64,000 nt of DNA from Flammulina velutipes (taxonomy: Eukaryota > Basidiomycota > Agaricomycetes > Agaricales > Physalacriaceae): assembly GCA_011800155.1 (NCBI GenBank), contig CM022375.1:2542001-2606000 (forward strand), written 5' to 3'. Below the pieces are notes generated by a model. It searched no databases, was not told the origin of the DNA, and saw nothing but the letters and a program-made list of their open reading frames with translations. Below are positions 42,113-53,337 of the stretch, in pieces (the stretch's first letter is position 1; each line of letters begins with the position of its first letter). Made by a program: the position numbers and the translations under genes.

Positions 42113-43303
42113 ATGAACTGCCTTCCGCCAGAGATTCTTTCCCTCATCGTCTCGGAGATCTGGTTATCTAACGAATCTCTCTCTTCTATCTCCCTTGCTG
42201 TCCCAAATACGACCCCTTTCGTCCGCGAACATCGGTTCAAAGTCCTCCATGTTGCTCCAACCTGGCTAAAAGACCTCCTCGACATCATTGGCGGTGCAGA
42301 AGACGTCTCGAAGGCAATCAGAAAAGTCACTCTCATCTACGAACTGGAAGACTTTGCCCTCTTCTCGCGCCTGTTGTCAGGCGCAGTCAACTTGGAAAAA
42401 TTGGTACTACGTGGTACTTTCACCATAGACTGGACGGCGGACCTGTCGAACCTATCGAACTCCCTCCATACATGCACTCGTCTCACCTCTTTGTGTATCA
42501 CCGAAATGGCCATTCCCCGGCTCTCTGATCTCTTCCAAGTCCTCCATTCCGTTCCGAATCTTACCACACTCACATTACGCTGGTTGGAGATTCACGACAT
42601 GTACGACATGATGCCTATATCGTGGCTGAACCCTCCCCCGGAAAACCCTTTCTATCGCCCACAGTGGGATCCGGATCCCCAGGATTTCGAGGCTCCCAAA
42701 CCACTCCCGCGCATCTCACATCTCACGCTGCAGTTAACTTCCAGGGTATGGAGTTTGATGCACATAGACTTGATATCGAGTGCAAAGACCCCTTTCCCCA
42801 ACCTTCAGGAAATCGTCTTCCAGGATCAATTCCTCTCGATGTATTCTCCCCGGCGCCTTCCCGCGCTACTGAAGAGGTACTGTTCGTCACTGCGCGTACT
42901 CGACCTGGCAGACGGGGTTGAAGAAACTGGTAAGGCCTCTGTCTACACATCTCCAAGCGACATCAACTCACCCAGCGCAGTCCCAGGACTCGTACTTCCT
43001 ACCACGGTGGAGCATTTCAAGTTTTCCGTCTCTGGCAATATGGGTAGCAGGATTTGTCAGATCCTGTCTTCTTGTCGTGCAGGTCTCAAGATCGTAACGG
43101 TGCGCCTGGACTCAGTGACCCTCCCGCGGGACCTTCAAGAATTGGACAAAGTCCTGGCATGTATGAATTTGGACAGATGGGTTTTGGAAGTGAGCCGTTC
43201 CTTTGAGGCATCTGCCGAGTGGATAAGGGAGAGCTTCGCGTTATGCCTGAAGAGATGTGAAGATGGGGAATGGGAGGGTGGTATTGTTTGGGTAACTAAC
43301 TAG
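42113..43303 (+). CDS. F-box-like family 2 protein
   Basis: A single exon of 396 residues starting MNCLPPEILSLIVSEIWLSN. The frame is open 16 codons further upstream, but without an ATG. The N-terminal 45 residues (LPPEILSLIVSEIW ... LAVPNTTPFVREHRF) match the fungal F-box-like pattern seen in many Agaricomycete genes. Downstream are LTSLCITEMAIPRLSDLF, LTTLTLRWLEIHDMYDM, LPRISHLTLQLTSRVWSL and FPNLQEIVFQDQFLSMY, leucine-rich and probably solenoid-like, then a C-terminal region with CRAGLKIVTVRLDSVTLP. Two 5' fragments of this family occur at 25892 and 33100, so this is the only complete copy in the window. A MITE lies in its promoter. Probable SCF substrate receptor by family. Confidence 0.75.
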   Translation: MNCLPPEILSLIVSEIWLSNESLSSISLAVPNTTPFVREHRFKVLHVAPTWLKDLLDIIGGAEDVSKAIRKVTLIYELEDFALFSRLLSGAVNLEKLVLRGTFTIDWTADLSNLSNSLHTCTRLTSLCITEMAIPRLSDLFQVLHSVPNLTTLTLRWLEIHDMYDMMPISWLNPPPENPFYRPQWDPDPQDFEAPKPLPRISHLTLQLTSRVWSLMHIDLISSAKTPFPNLQEIVFQDQFLSMYSPRRLPALLKRYCSSLRVLDLADGVEETGKASVYTSPSDINSPSAVPGLVLPTTVEHFKFSVSGNMGSRICQILSSCRAGLKIVTVRLDSVTLPRDLQELDKVLACMNLDRWVLEVSRSFEASAEWIRESFALCLKRCEDGEWEGGIVWVTN

Positions 43304-43538
43304 GTAAGTAGAAGGCGTGTCTGCGACGAATCTTCCGCATCCATCCTTCTGTCAACGACGACGAACTGCAAGTTTCGGAATAATTGGCCGACAACGAGTG
43401 TGGCGCATCTCGCCATTCCTTTAGTAAATATCAGAGTGTTTATTTCTGGGAAAATAAGTGCACAATCTTTTCTACTAGTACTATACACATAGACAATCAC
43501 ACTCCTTGTGCTCCAGTAATTGTTCCTAAGTTCGATGT

Positions 43539-45041
43539 CTACAAGTCAGCCAACGCTCTGAAGCGGAAGTACAACTTTGCCTTCTCCTCTGTTGAAATAA
43601 CACGTTGCAAATTCTCGCCGATCCTCATGAGAAGTGGCGACGTCCTATTCCCTGACTTCCTAAGGCCTTCCACAACCCGCGTCAATTCAAACAGCCCCTC
43701 CGGACATCCATCCAGGTCTAGAGTCTCCAACGACGAAAGTGTTCCCTTCCGCCAGTAAGCGCTCATCATCCTTTTCAAGCCAGTGGTGTCGTAAAGGCAA
43801 AAATGCTTTAACGTCCGGAGATTGAAGATGAAGTACATGAAGAGCGGCATCCTCCAACTCCCAGTGGAAGTCCGTGCAAACCCATGGAATCTGAGCACCT
43901 CCAGGAAGGACGCGCGCTGAGCGTCAGAGGCCTCTTCCCCGAGAGGAGGAATTTCGATGTCATATCTTCCGTCGAGCGGGAACATGACGTTGGTGAGAGT
44001 GAGACTCTTGATCTGTTTGAGCGGGAAATGTCGGATGAGGTTGAAAGCAATCCAGATATGATGGTTCTCAGGGTTTTGCGATGCGAGGGTGAACGTGAGG
44101 GTGAGATCTACCAACGCGGGTAGTCTCACGGACTCCAGGAACATATGAGCGATGTGCGCTTTGGAGTATCCAAATGAAAGGAGTCGCAGCTTCTCGAATG
44201 CAATCGGAGTGGCGAGTTGGATGTCCGTGGAGGTCAGATCTACCATATCTTCTAGTTTGAGGGATTCCAGTGTATCTCTAGCTGGTGAGAGATTTTCCAG
44301 TAGCTGATTCAAGGAAGGCCTCCTAGCCAAAGGCTGTGGCCCAATATGAAGGAGACGAATCCCACGCATGATGGGGAGGTGTTCGAGATCGTATAACGCA
44401 CCGACGAGCTTGATGGAGGTAAGCGATGGATATATATCTTTCCCCCATTCGGTGATGATCCGCCTCGTCTCTGGTCTGCCTTGGTATTGCAGAATCGACG
44501 GAGGGATCTGGAAATACCTGTCATCGGATGGCCTAGCACTGAGTATAGACTTGGGTAGCGAGATGGTATATGAGAATGAACGGAGGAGAGGCATGCGTGG
44601 CCCGTTGAGAAAATTCAGAACGATGGTTTGTATCATGCACGAATGGGAATTGGTGTGCAGCTTTATGGATGCGATGCGCGGGGCTACTGCTTCGATTATC
44701 TCGTCCAAGCGGATCGCATCAGATGTCGTGAATGACTTTTGTCTGGAGGGATTGTGTAGGTTGATGTAGATATTGAGAGGCAGTTGCAGACTACGGAAGA
44801 TCCTCAAGCGGGTGGATTGGAAGAAGAAGGGTTGACCAGCTTGAAAGGCAGATTTCTCGGTGATGAGGATTGACGTCCATAGCATTGGGAATGTCTCGAT
44901 TATTTCGTTCCAGTGGCGCGAAACCAGGCGTAACGACGGGAGCATTTGTTTGTACCACTCATCGACGGTAAAGGAATGGTAGAGGTGTTGGAAGATCTCA
45001 GAGAGAGTCTCGTTGGCGAGTTCCGAAATTGTCGTAGACAT
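43539..45041 (-). CDS. F-box-like family 1 protein
   Basis: A single exon of 500 residues. The frame extends 16 codons upstream of MSTTISELANETLSEIFQHL, but that start is conserved. The F-box-like core is RLVSRHWNEIIETFPMLWTS. The leucine-rich series is complete: LDEIIEAVAPRIASIKLH, LEHLPIMRGIRLLHIGPQ, LESLKLEDMVDLTST, LRLLSFGYSKAHIA, LPALVDLTLTFT, LKQIKSLTLTNVMF, LKHFCLYDTTGLKRMMSAYW and LETLDLDGCPEGLFELTR. It ends STEEKAKLYFRFRALADL. It converges with the family 2 gene, whose stop is 235 bp away. A diverged copy of the shared promoter lies upstream. Probable SCF substrate receptor by family. Confidence 0.85.
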   Translation of the reverse strand: MSTTISELANETLSEIFQHLYHSFTVDEWYKQMLPSLRLVSRHWNEIIETFPMLWTSILITEKSAFQAGQPFFFQSTRLRIFRSLQLPLNIYINLHNPSRQKSFTTSDAIRLDEIIEAVAPRIASIKLHTNSHSCMIQTIVLNFLNGPRMPLLRSFSYTISLPKSILSARPSDDRYFQIPPSILQYQGRPETRRIITEWGKDIYPSLTSIKLVGALYDLEHLPIMRGIRLLHIGPQPLARRPSLNQLLENLSPARDTLESLKLEDMVDLTSTDIQLATPIAFEKLRLLSFGYSKAHIAHMFLESVRLPALVDLTLTFTLASQNPENHHIWIAFNLIRHFPLKQIKSLTLTNVMFPLDGRYDIEIPPLGEEASDAQRASFLEVLRFHGFARTSTGSWRMPLFMYFIFNLRTLKHFCLYDTTGLKRMMSAYWRKGTLSSLETLDLDGCPEGLFELTRVVEGLRKSGNRTSPLLMRIGENLQRVISTEEKAKLYFRFRALADL

Positions 45042-45124
45042 AGTTCTTAGCGTGTCAGCGTGTGAGTTGAGTACAGAGGGGCGGCACATGTTTGCGAGCC
45101 TACCGCTTCTTAAAGATGTTTGCG

Positions 45125-45235
45125 TCCGTATTTCAATAATTGTATTTCGGGAAAATGAGAAGCAAAGAGCTTTTGCCTGGAAAAAGAGTGTGGGAACAAT
45201 GGACCATTACGCCTACAGGATTCGGCCCGGGAGTG
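45125..45235 (-). promoter_or_regulatory. F-box family upstream module, diverged copy
   Basis: On the minus strand CCCGGGCCGAATCC, then GTCCATTGTTCCCACACTCT and CTCTTTGCTTCTCATTTTCC, follow the order CGGGCCGAATGCC, GATTGTTCGCACGCACTTT, CTCTTTATTGTTGG of the other copies. The TATA-like part is not recognisable. It ends about 85 bp before the ATG at 45041. Confidence 0.45.
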
Positions 45236-45349
45236 TCAATCACGTTGCGAAAGAAACAGACTAAGCGTGGTTGTACGCCTTGGTGTTGTCGGCCATTCCA
45301 ACAGAGGCATGTTTTTCCAGTCAAAGATGTCCTGGATGCAACCCCGTGA

Positions 45350-46540
45350 TGCCCATATCGACGGAATCAAGCGTCAATGGACAACACGAGGACTGACTGG
45401 AAGAGATTCTACGTCGAAGACGAAGATAATGATGCATAGAAGCTTTAGAAACGTAGCGTAGCGAGGAGATGAATGGTAGGAATAACGATGAAAGCAGATC
45501 GAATACAAGTGTCCTCAAGAGAAGGAAAATGGGCTGTCGAACTTGATATACCTTTCATAAAACAAACGATCGTCTCCCACTCGTCTCCTTGAATCTGCTA
45601 TCGACCTCTACCATCTGCCAACATCTCTCCTTCCTTCCTCAAACATGTGAGGTTGGTATTCTCTTTCATCGCTCAGCCGTCTCGTCGACTTCCATCCACC
45701 GCCGTGGCAAATCCCTTCAACGAACTGGCAGTATCCAGCTTAGGCGTCGATAGAGGCGACTTCACGAGGTAGACATATTCGAGGACGATGTCCTTGTCGG
45801 CTACAGACTCTCCTCAGGCAAAGTTCGCTATTGCCGTCCAGAGATATCCGTGCACAACGCCAGATGTATTGCGGATGGAATATAGCTCTACGCCAGCATG
45901 CGGTCCCGAAAATAAGAGAGTCCGTGTATGTAGTGGCTCGACGTCGGAAACAGCATGGGGCACCGGAGGGTGGCTGGAGGACGCGCGCGAAAAGGGGTTG
46001 AGACGGTAGATTAACCATCCCGCTGGTGCTCAGACGTCCTGTAATCGACCATAACGTTGGTAGAGATAATAGGGGACTCCTAGCGCGGTCCATCATTCGG
46101 TAGATATGGCCTCTTGCTCGACGTGGTCGGCTGGTGACTGAGGGGGTCAGGTATATGCCATATGTTATGGAAAAGATAGACCGTCAAACGACACAGGTCT
46201 CTATGAGCAGCTGAGGCTACGGGTCGGGTCGTCTTCAAGTAGAGAGCGACACTGCAGGCATGGAAAATATCTTCAAGGCATTGTCGGCCTTGCCACGAGC
46301 TGGCTAGTTGTGGGGGTTAAAATGAGCCAGAGAACGCAATCTGACAAAAAGATGTGCTGCGTAATCAAGACATGTTCCAGGAGGATGTTATGGTCGGAGA
46401 GGGGTACGCGCGCGATATCCCAGTAAAGACGGCCCGTTCTGCGCGCGTTGAACTTGCTCATCGTCGTGGTCGGCGGCAAGAGTGATCCGGAAATGCGGCC
46501 CGTGACGCCGCAACTTGCTTTTGACCATCATCCTGCATCT
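45350..46540 (-). other. element X copy 5
   Basis: On the minus strand: the head block (GATGATGGTCAAAAGCAAG, then CGTCACGGGCCGCATTTCC) with the readable peptide FRITLAADHDDEQVQRAQNG; CCTCCTGGAACATGTCTTGA (46.38 kb); a block near 45.95 kb; and a 3' part (CTTTCATCGTTATTCC, 45.49 kb) shared with copies upstream of 50974 and 54846. It is parallel to the F-box gene at 45041. Frames are disrupted. From 46541 to 46921 no gene is supported. Confidence 0.45.
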
Positions 46541-46921
46541 CAATGGTACCCTTCTTAGTCTTTGTCTTCGTGTGATGGAACGTCTGTAACTGCCTGCAAG
46601 CGGAATGCTCCTCTGCGAATTCTCACGTCTTACTGTCTACCATTTTCTTATGTGACCGTTAGTGTCTCCTGCCCTCTCGTCTAAGCAGTGTGCGTACCCA
46701 AGGTGAAATCAATGTTCTCATACGGCTCGTACCAATGTCGAGCAGCTATACATCTCCCGATCATGTACACTACAATTCTATCATCGATATTGACCCCTCG
46801 CATATCAAGTTTATCTCCACACAGTGCTGTTTTGACTATTTCGGAGGGATTCTCAGTATTCATCCTTTATTCTCAAGTCGGATTCCGGAACGACGAAGGT
46901 GAACGGAGTGCTAGTGGTTTC

Positions 46922-49221
46922 TTACAATGAATCACCGGTACTACTAGAACTACTTGGTATACGTGACTGTAAATCTCCCGTAGGCATCCAAAAGTCCGGA
47001 AAGTGTGAAAAGTTATCAACAACAAAAGTAACTAGCGATACCGTCGAGAAGGGGCATTGGGGTTCATGTTTGAACTTGCGCGCGCGTGCAAGAAAGAATC
47101 TAGACAAGATAGTAAATGCATACGGTGAGACTGGCCATTGAATTCCCGTGCCCCTCTCGGTGTTGTATATATCGAGTATGTGTTCTCGTACAGTATGCCG
47201 TAGTGTCCAAGGGATATTGACTTGTGTGAGCCATTTCTCCCTGTGCGAATCGGAGTCGGAGTCGTTGATAGTCATGATGTGCTCTGTGTGCTGACAAGGC
47301 GCATCATCGTCGACATAATCATCACCCGCAGCCCGAATAAAAAGCATCCACCAAATCCACATCGGAGCCTCAAGCTCAGTCGACAGATCATCCCGCTCGG
47401 ACAGAAATCTGAGAACTAGATCGGGCGAGAGGTCTTGCCATTTCCCATCCTCTGTATGCAATCTGGAGGTAAGGTTGTAGGCGGCAAAGACAAGCATGGC
47501 GCTGTGAGCTCGACAATGGATATTTCTCCTTCTACCAGTATCCAGGTCGATATGTGCCAGAAAAGCACCACGCATGAGACGTTCGATCATTCTCTCATAT
47601 TCGTCCCCAAATTCTTTACCGTCCATGATGCGAGGGAGGATAGAATTTGTCCACTGTTGTTCGAGAGCTTCGCGGACTGACGTCTGTGTGGACGTGAGCA
47701 AAGGATGATACACTGATCCCATAGCCTCGACAACGATGGATTTCGCAGAGCTATCCGAGGTGGTTTGACCAAGCCATAACAATGCGCCAGCGATCCCAGC
47801 AGGGCGGCCCCCCTTGTCCTGTCTATTGGCACATGTTCGCTCGAATTCTTTCAGAGGTGTGGACCATCGACCGAAACGTCGCCACAAAGATGGGAACACC
47901 CATCCAGGTATCCAGGTAATCTTGGACTGTATCAGTCCCAGGCACTCCAGTAAGCGAAGAACATTCCACCACGGAAGAACGACAAGGAGCAAGAGAATCA
48001 CAGGGATCATTTTAATCGCTCCGTAAAAGGTGTTCATGATTTCTGATAATGGAGTGCGATACGGACATTGGATGAAGATGAGTGGAAGGGTATTTGTGAT
48101 GATATATGTGGCGCAGACGAATCCTGCGATACCGGCGACGATACGAGCGAGGGTGTTGCTCAGAGGGAATAGGAAGATGACGAGTCCGGCCATGAAGAGG
48201 AAGAGGGAGACGTGGAGGATTGTAGGGAGTAGTCCAATGATGAGCCGCACACCCCATTTCTCGAGGCCGTCATAACGAAATTGACGGATGAGAGCGCGCT
48301 CACGGGGAGTGCCGGAGATGAAAGAGGAGTACTGACGCAGCCATTGCTTTGCGACGACAGGAAGGAGGGCAGTGGAGAGGCTAAGTGCCAGGCTAACGAA
48401 CCAAAGACTGTTGACCCAGATGTCGCTATGGGACGCGGTGAACGAAGTGTCGGCAGCGGGGATTGAGTCGAACGAGGTTCCATTCTCGGAAGCCCGCTGA
48501 AGGGAAATGAGTTCGCGTAGAAGGGAGTTGGTTATATCGGTTTTGTCAGGGGAAAGAGATTGGGATGTTTGAACGACGAATGTCGTCAAGACGGATGCGA
48601 AGAGACCGGCCTGCAGAGAATCTGGTTAGATATACATCTAGAACCCGTGAGTCGAATGCATACAAAGACAAGCAGGATATCCAGATTGTCTCCTGCCTCG
48701 ATTACCATGTCGTTGTCGGAAATTTGGCTCTCGTCATTGTAGACATGGAAGACGCGAGCGTTGGACTCGGTCTCTTTGTAAATTGGGTCCTCTGGATACT
48801 TCTGCTTGTAGTCCATCGGCACTGAACATAGACTTCCATGAGATACGATGAAATGGAAGCGTGAGAGGGACTTACGACCTCCTTGAGGACGCTGTCCGCG
48901 AGATTGATCGGTATGCAGCCCGAATGTTTTGTGCGGAAGACGGTCGCGTTGACCACTTGCAGTAGGCTCTATACGAGTACCAGTAGATGCTGGCTCTTCC
49001 ACAGGATCGTCTGTTGTCGGGATTGGTGGCATGCCCTCCGACGGGGAAGTGGAAGCGGACAATTTAGCAGGAAAGCCGCCAGGAATAGACTGCGAACTGC
49101 GAGGGATAAGCTCGATTTCATCTCGCAATGGAGTCTGACCACCATTTTCGTTTTCTAGGATAGACGCAGGCTTGGAGGAGTTCCTTCCAGAGGAATTGCG
49201 GGATCGGGAACGAGAGGGCAT
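46922..49221 (-). CDS. DUF6535 multi-pass membrane protein
   Basis: Exons 49221-48876, 48821-48664 and 48610-46922 give 730 residues; introns are 54 and 53 nt. The upstream in-frame extension (44 codons) is ignored because MPSRSRSRNSSGRNSSKPAS aligns with the other starts. The core begins PMDYKQKYPEDPIYKETESN. Membrane segments are near LWFVSLALSLSTALLPVVA, LIIGLLPTILHVSLFLFMAG, IVAGIAGFVCATYIITNTL and MIPVILLLLVVLPWWNVL. Conserved blocks WLRQYSSFISGTPRERA, WLGQTTSDSSAKSIVVEA and CPFSTVSLVTFVVDNF are all present. The C-terminus carries a Ser-rich tail (IPSSSSSTGDSL). In one loop Ala/Ile is replaced by Pro/Val (LLPVVAKQ against LLAVIAKQ). The copy is intact; function unknown. Confidence 0.85.
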
Positions 49222-49264
49222 CGTTGTTGAAGTTGGAGAGAAAGCGAGAATGATGAGAACGGCA

Positions 49265-49305
49265 GTGCGGTCCGTTATGCCGTGCTTCTTTGAATTGCTC
49301 AGGGC
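49265..49305 (-). repeat. head block shared with element X, upstream of DUF6535 gene
   Basis: On the minus strand GAAGCACGGCATAACGGACC and GCACTGCCG match the GGCAAAACGGACCGCACTACCG type of block found before the DUF6535 genes at 19480 and 60447. It is closer to the ATG (about 50-85 bp) than in the other copies. Confidence 0.4.
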
Positions 49306-49495
49306 ATCCCCGTCATGCGTTGTCGCAGTATCGCGATGTGTTGGAGGCTTCACGTATATGAATTACTGGGTTTAGTACGTCGCACTACTTATCACTGGAT
49401 ACCCATGCTTAGATATATCATACAATTACATGATCCTCGACTACGGGGAAGCGCTGATAAATAATTGAGATACATGATTTAGCTAAATACGACAT

Positions 49496-50974
49496 TCACA
49501 GTTCGGACAGAGTCTTGATATGGCGTTCCAGCTTCTCCTTCTCCTCTTCCGACAGAGCACTCTTCAAGCTCTCGCCAATACTCACCTGAAGCCTGCTTTC
49601 CGATTTTCTGCAGTCATCTTCAACGGACTGCATCAACTCGAGCAGCCATTCTGGACATCCATCGAGATGTAGAGTTTCCAACGTCGAAGACACCCCCCAC
49701 TTCCAACGAGGACTCATCATCTCCTTCAAGCCAACGGCGTCGCGCATATGGAGATGCCTCAACGAGGCGAACTGGTGGAGGAAGAACATGAAGAACGGTG
49801 TTGTCCTATTCCCGCAAATTGGTGCAATTCCTCTCAATGTGGGCGCCTCCGAGCAGTACCAATGCATACCCTGCGTCTCATCGTCGCCGAGATGCATACT
49901 GACTACCTCGAGCCTGTCATCTAGCGGGAACATCGTCTCGATAAGTGTGAGCCTCTCGATTTGCTGGAGCGGGAAATGGTGAATGAGGGAAAAGTATATC
50001 TCGAGGTCGTAGTGTTCGTCGCCCAGCCCAGCCGTACAGGTGAGGGTGAGGTCAACCAGAGCAGGTAGCCTCACGGACTCCAAGAATAGATGTTCAGTGT
50101 CGGGAATGGAATATTTAAGTGAAAGGACTTTGAGGTTCTTGAAGATGATCGGTTCGCGGAGGGGACTCTTACTGGCATCTTCCTCTATCTCCATGGCATA
50201 CTCCTCCATATAGAGTTCTTCCAATGTATCCCTAGCCGGCCGCAGGATTTCGAGTAACTGCTTCATTGAAGGTGTGTTGTGCCACTGCTCCCCGATACGA
50301 AGACGGCGGATGCCAGACATGATGGGCAGGTGGTCAAAGTTGTATACGGGCCCGACGAGCTCGAGGTCGGTGAGCGAGGGGTACAACTCTCGACCCCATT
50401 CGGCGAGAGTCTTCTTAGTGTTTGGTTGGCCTTGGTATTGGAGGATAGACGAGGGGTTATCGAAATAGTGATCTCTATCAAGATGACATGTAGGATCTGG
50501 GTCGATGTGTGCGAAGGAGTGAAGGAGAGGCATGGGTACACCACTAAGGTGGGAGAGTATAGCCATTTGGATCATGTATGATTCGAAGTTGCCGTGGAGC
50601 TTGATGCAGGCGACGCGCGGGGCCACCCCTCGGATTATCTCGCCCAATAAGATCCCATCGGATTTATCAAAGGAATCGTCTTCCGGAGATATCTGTAGGA
50701 AGATGTAGATATTGAGACGAAGCTCTCGACTACGAAGGAGCCTGATTTTGGTGGTCATGAAGGGGGCGGATTCGCCAGAGTGTTTTGCTGATTCCTCGGT
50801 GATCAGGATAGATGTCCATAGAGCTGGGAAATTCTCGATCACCCCGTTCCAACCGGGCGAGACTAGGCGTAGGGAAGGGAGAGTGTCCGTGTACCACTCA
50901 GCAACGGTCAAGGAGTTGCAGAGGTGTTGGAAGATCTCGCAGAGAGTCTCGTTTGCGAGTGCCGAGATTGACAT
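49496..50974 (-). CDS. F-box-like family 1 protein
   Basis: A single exon of 492 residues starting MSISALANETLCEIFQHLCN; the leader is two residues shorter than in its paralogs. The F-box-like core is RLVSPGWNGVIENFPALWTS, where the usual SRHW is replaced by SPGW, a notable change in the motif. Leucine-rich blocks include LGEIIRGVAPRVACIKLH, LPIMSGIRRLRIGEQ, LEELYMEEYAMEIEEDASKS (an acidic insertion), LPALVDLTLTCTAG, LQQIERLTLIETMF, LRHLHMRDAVGLKEMMS and LETLHLDGCPEWLLELMQ. It ends SEEEKEKLERHIKTLSEL. It is one of the more diverged members but is intact, with the shared promoter upstream. Probable SCF substrate receptor by family. Confidence 0.85.
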   Translation of the reverse strand: MSISALANETLCEIFQHLCNSLTVAEWYTDTLPSLRLVSPGWNGVIENFPALWTSILITEESAKHSGESAPFMTTKIRLLRSRELRLNIYIFLQISPEDDSFDKSDGILLGEIIRGVAPRVACIKLHGNFESYMIQMAILSHLSGVPMPLLHSFAHIDPDPTCHLDRDHYFDNPSSILQYQGQPNTKKTLAEWGRELYPSLTDLELVGPVYNFDHLPIMSGIRRLRIGEQWHNTPSMKQLLEILRPARDTLEELYMEEYAMEIEEDASKSPLREPIIFKNLKVLSLKYSIPDTEHLFLESVRLPALVDLTLTCTAGLGDEHYDLEIYFSLIHHFPLQQIERLTLIETMFPLDDRLEVVSMHLGDDETQGMHWYCSEAPTLRGIAPICGNRTTPFFMFFLHQFASLRHLHMRDAVGLKEMMSPRWKWGVSSTLETLHLDGCPEWLLELMQSVEDDCRKSESRLQVSIGESLKSALSEEEKEKLERHIKTLSEL

Positions 50975-51041
50975 GGTTCTTGAGTGTGAAAATAGGATTT
51001 GAAGACAGCACGGTGGGGGTGGATTGCTGGGGAAAAAGAGG

Positions 51042-51185
51042 GCTTGCCTCTATAAATAATCAGATGCCTGAATTCATCGATCCAGCGTCCATTGTACATC
51101 GGGAAACCCAACAACAAGAAGTTCTGTTTGGGCAAAGCACGTGCGAACAATCAGAAACGAACCACTTCGGGATGCGGCCCGGCAT
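51042..51185 (-). promoter_or_regulatory. F-box family upstream module
   Basis: On the minus strand GCCGGGCCGCATCCCGAAG, TGATTGTTCGCACGTGCTTT, CAGAACTTCTTGTTGTTGGG, CAATGGACGCTGGATCGATG and TGATTATTTATAGAGGCAAG match the module order. The TATA-like TATTTATAG is about 80 bp before the ATG at 50974. Confidence 0.65.
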
Positions 51186-51199
51186 AACGAACGTGCGCA

Positions 51200-52556
51200 A
51201 GTTGAGAAGGCCAGCGCTTTCCTTTGAAAAAAGATATTCTGCGCGCGAACGATATAGAAATGCCGGTATTGGAGGGCAGTTTGATGTTCATATCTATCGC
51301 ACAAGACATCAACGAAGTGGGGGAATAAGAGAATGCTGAGGATGGGATAAATGATAGGGATAACGAAGAGTGCATAGTAATCGTGTGCGCAGCGACAACA
51401 TCGGGACGTGCCCCCAGCGAAGCTCGAACTCTGGAAACCCTTTGAGAACGAAGTGCTATATATATCTCATCCCTCTCCTCATCCTCGACATCTGTCACCC
51501 ACGTTAGAATCTCCGTACACATGTCCGCCCCCTTCCTCTGGTTAGCGTTATGAGGTCGGACAACCGTCAGAAGGACTCCTGCTTGATACGCCCTCTCACT
51601 GGAGACTCTTCGTCTGCCTCCTTCAAGTTAGGTACTCCAAGCGTACCCGACCATAAGCACGGTTTGATCTATGTAGCCTCCCCACACGTAAGGCTGAGCA
51701 TTCGCGATATTCGATCGGCGTACACGCGGATGTGATGGAAAGAAGAAGGCGAAGACGGCTGGAAGATGAGGAGAATGGACGAACGTTGGGATCGTCAGTA
51801 CAAGCTGCTGATTTAAGAAAATGGGATAGCGAAGGTGGTGACAGTGGTTGCATCTGTCCTGATTTCGCCTGGATCGATGGTGACATGAGGCGGTAGCTGG
51901 GATTCCCGTAGCTGACGAGCGCCAAAGTGTGTCGGGTCCATGAAAGGCAGACAATCCACCGTTTCTCTGGCGGTCAGCCTTCCTGGAGACCACCGCAAGC
52001 AGATGGCATTATGTTGGGTAGGTGTTCGACGTTGGTCTGTGGTCCTCCCATATGTAAAATTTCGTGGGTTGCTCGACGTGGTGATTGACAGATGTAAGAA
52101 AAGGGCCGCATAGCATGAGAGCAAACGTACGAGTACTGCCCAACAACAGAGGAGTTCCACAAGCTCACGCTACGGTCCGAAGGTTGTCGTTTCCGGAAGC
52201 AGCGACGGTAGGCTATTACACATTTCTAAGACAGGTATGTTGGGTCCTCCGTTTATCTCTGCAGGTCAAAATCCGCGTCGTCAGCTGGCTGGGTGGAGGT
52301 AAGAAATATGCCAGACAGCGAAAAATAAAGACGACACCAAGTATACGACAAAATGTGTTCCAAGGCCATGCTATGGGTCGGACGTTGCAATAGATCGTCC
52401 TAGCTAGCTGGAGTAACAGCTATGCATAGCTCCGACGAAGCGACAAGCTGAAGCCGCAAAAATGGGGCGTTGCTGCTCATCGTGGTAGCAAACAGGAATG
52501 CGGATGTACGGTCCGACATACCGGAAACCTGTCTTCGACCGCCATCTCTGGCCTAC
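51200..52556 (-). other. element X copy 6
   Basis: On the minus strand: a head with GATGGCGGTCGAAGACAGG and the peptide YIRIPVCYHDEQQRPIFAAS; CCTTGGAACACATTTTG (52.36 kb); CTGGCATATTTCTTACCTCC (52.3 kb); CGGAAACGACAACCTTCGGA (52.18 kb); TTTTCTTACATCTGTCAATC (52.1 kb); ATAATGCCATCTGCTTGCGG (52.0 kb); and a 3' part (TGCACTCTTCGTTATCCC, 51.37 kb). It is parallel to the F-box gene at 50974. An open frame of ~139 codons crosses the head (52820-52404) but matches nothing I know. The sequence from 52557 to 53337 has no gene except a hairpin. Confidence 0.45.
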
Positions 52557-52930
52557 TAATGTTCTATCCTCGTTGCATTTCCTATCTCCTACCGCGAGGG
52601 CTCTTGAACCACTTGCTGTGCCACTCTGAGATTCCCTCTCTTGCTTTTCCGCTGACTTCTGCAAGTGGAGTACGTGTCTCCCCGCCTGCGCAACTTTATA
52701 CCATGCGTGCTTGTCGATTTCTCTTAATCTACTTGTCCATTGTGCTTGCGCTTCAGGGGGAAACAATGTTTCCAAGCACTTTGCACACTCGTACTTACCA
52801 AAATCGAACGGACCATACACGTTTCTTCATCATCTACGAATACACCCTATCCTGTATGCACGCCCAACCGCATGACCTGATCGCTCGTAGAGTACATCTT
52901 GTCACCCCCGCGCAGAGTGACAGCTAGGGA

Positions 52931-52971
52931 GCTTTCGATCTAGTCCATAATGCTGTGGACTGTTCGAAAGC
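52931..52971. repeat. imperfect inverted repeat (hairpin)
   Basis: GCTTTCGA-tct-AGTCCA and TGGACT-gt-TCGAAAGC pair around an 8-base loop, 14 base pairs in two blocks separated by an internal bulge. It lies in otherwise featureless DNA downstream of the F-box gene ending at 53338. Confidence 0.6.
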
Positions 52972-53337
52972 ACTTTCTCGATAGCTACGGTCGGATTTAA
53001 TGGTTATTGTCAGTCGGCTTTCCTCCAATGAGATGTACCTACCAAACGCTCTTGGGGGAAACGAGGACGACAGGACACGGGCACATCCTCAGTTCGGGCG
53101 CTCGTACTTTTGCGACCACAGTTCATCGCGTAGCTAAGAACCTGGGGAACTTGAAGAGACGGACAAATTTTCCGGAATGAAACCCCGGGGCTACATGCAA
53201 TGTCGGGAAGTTATGCTAGATAAATGGTGGTCTCTGTTTGGGACGGAGCACAGCAATCATTTTATTGTTATAACATTCAACGGCATGAATTAGGGAATAC
53301 AATCAACGAACACTTGACTAAACAAAATACGCGAAAT

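Noticed and set aside
52404..52820. 139-codon minus-strand open frame
   Set aside because: It covers the head of element X, whose other copies are interrupted by stops; treated as part of that repeat rather than a separate gene.
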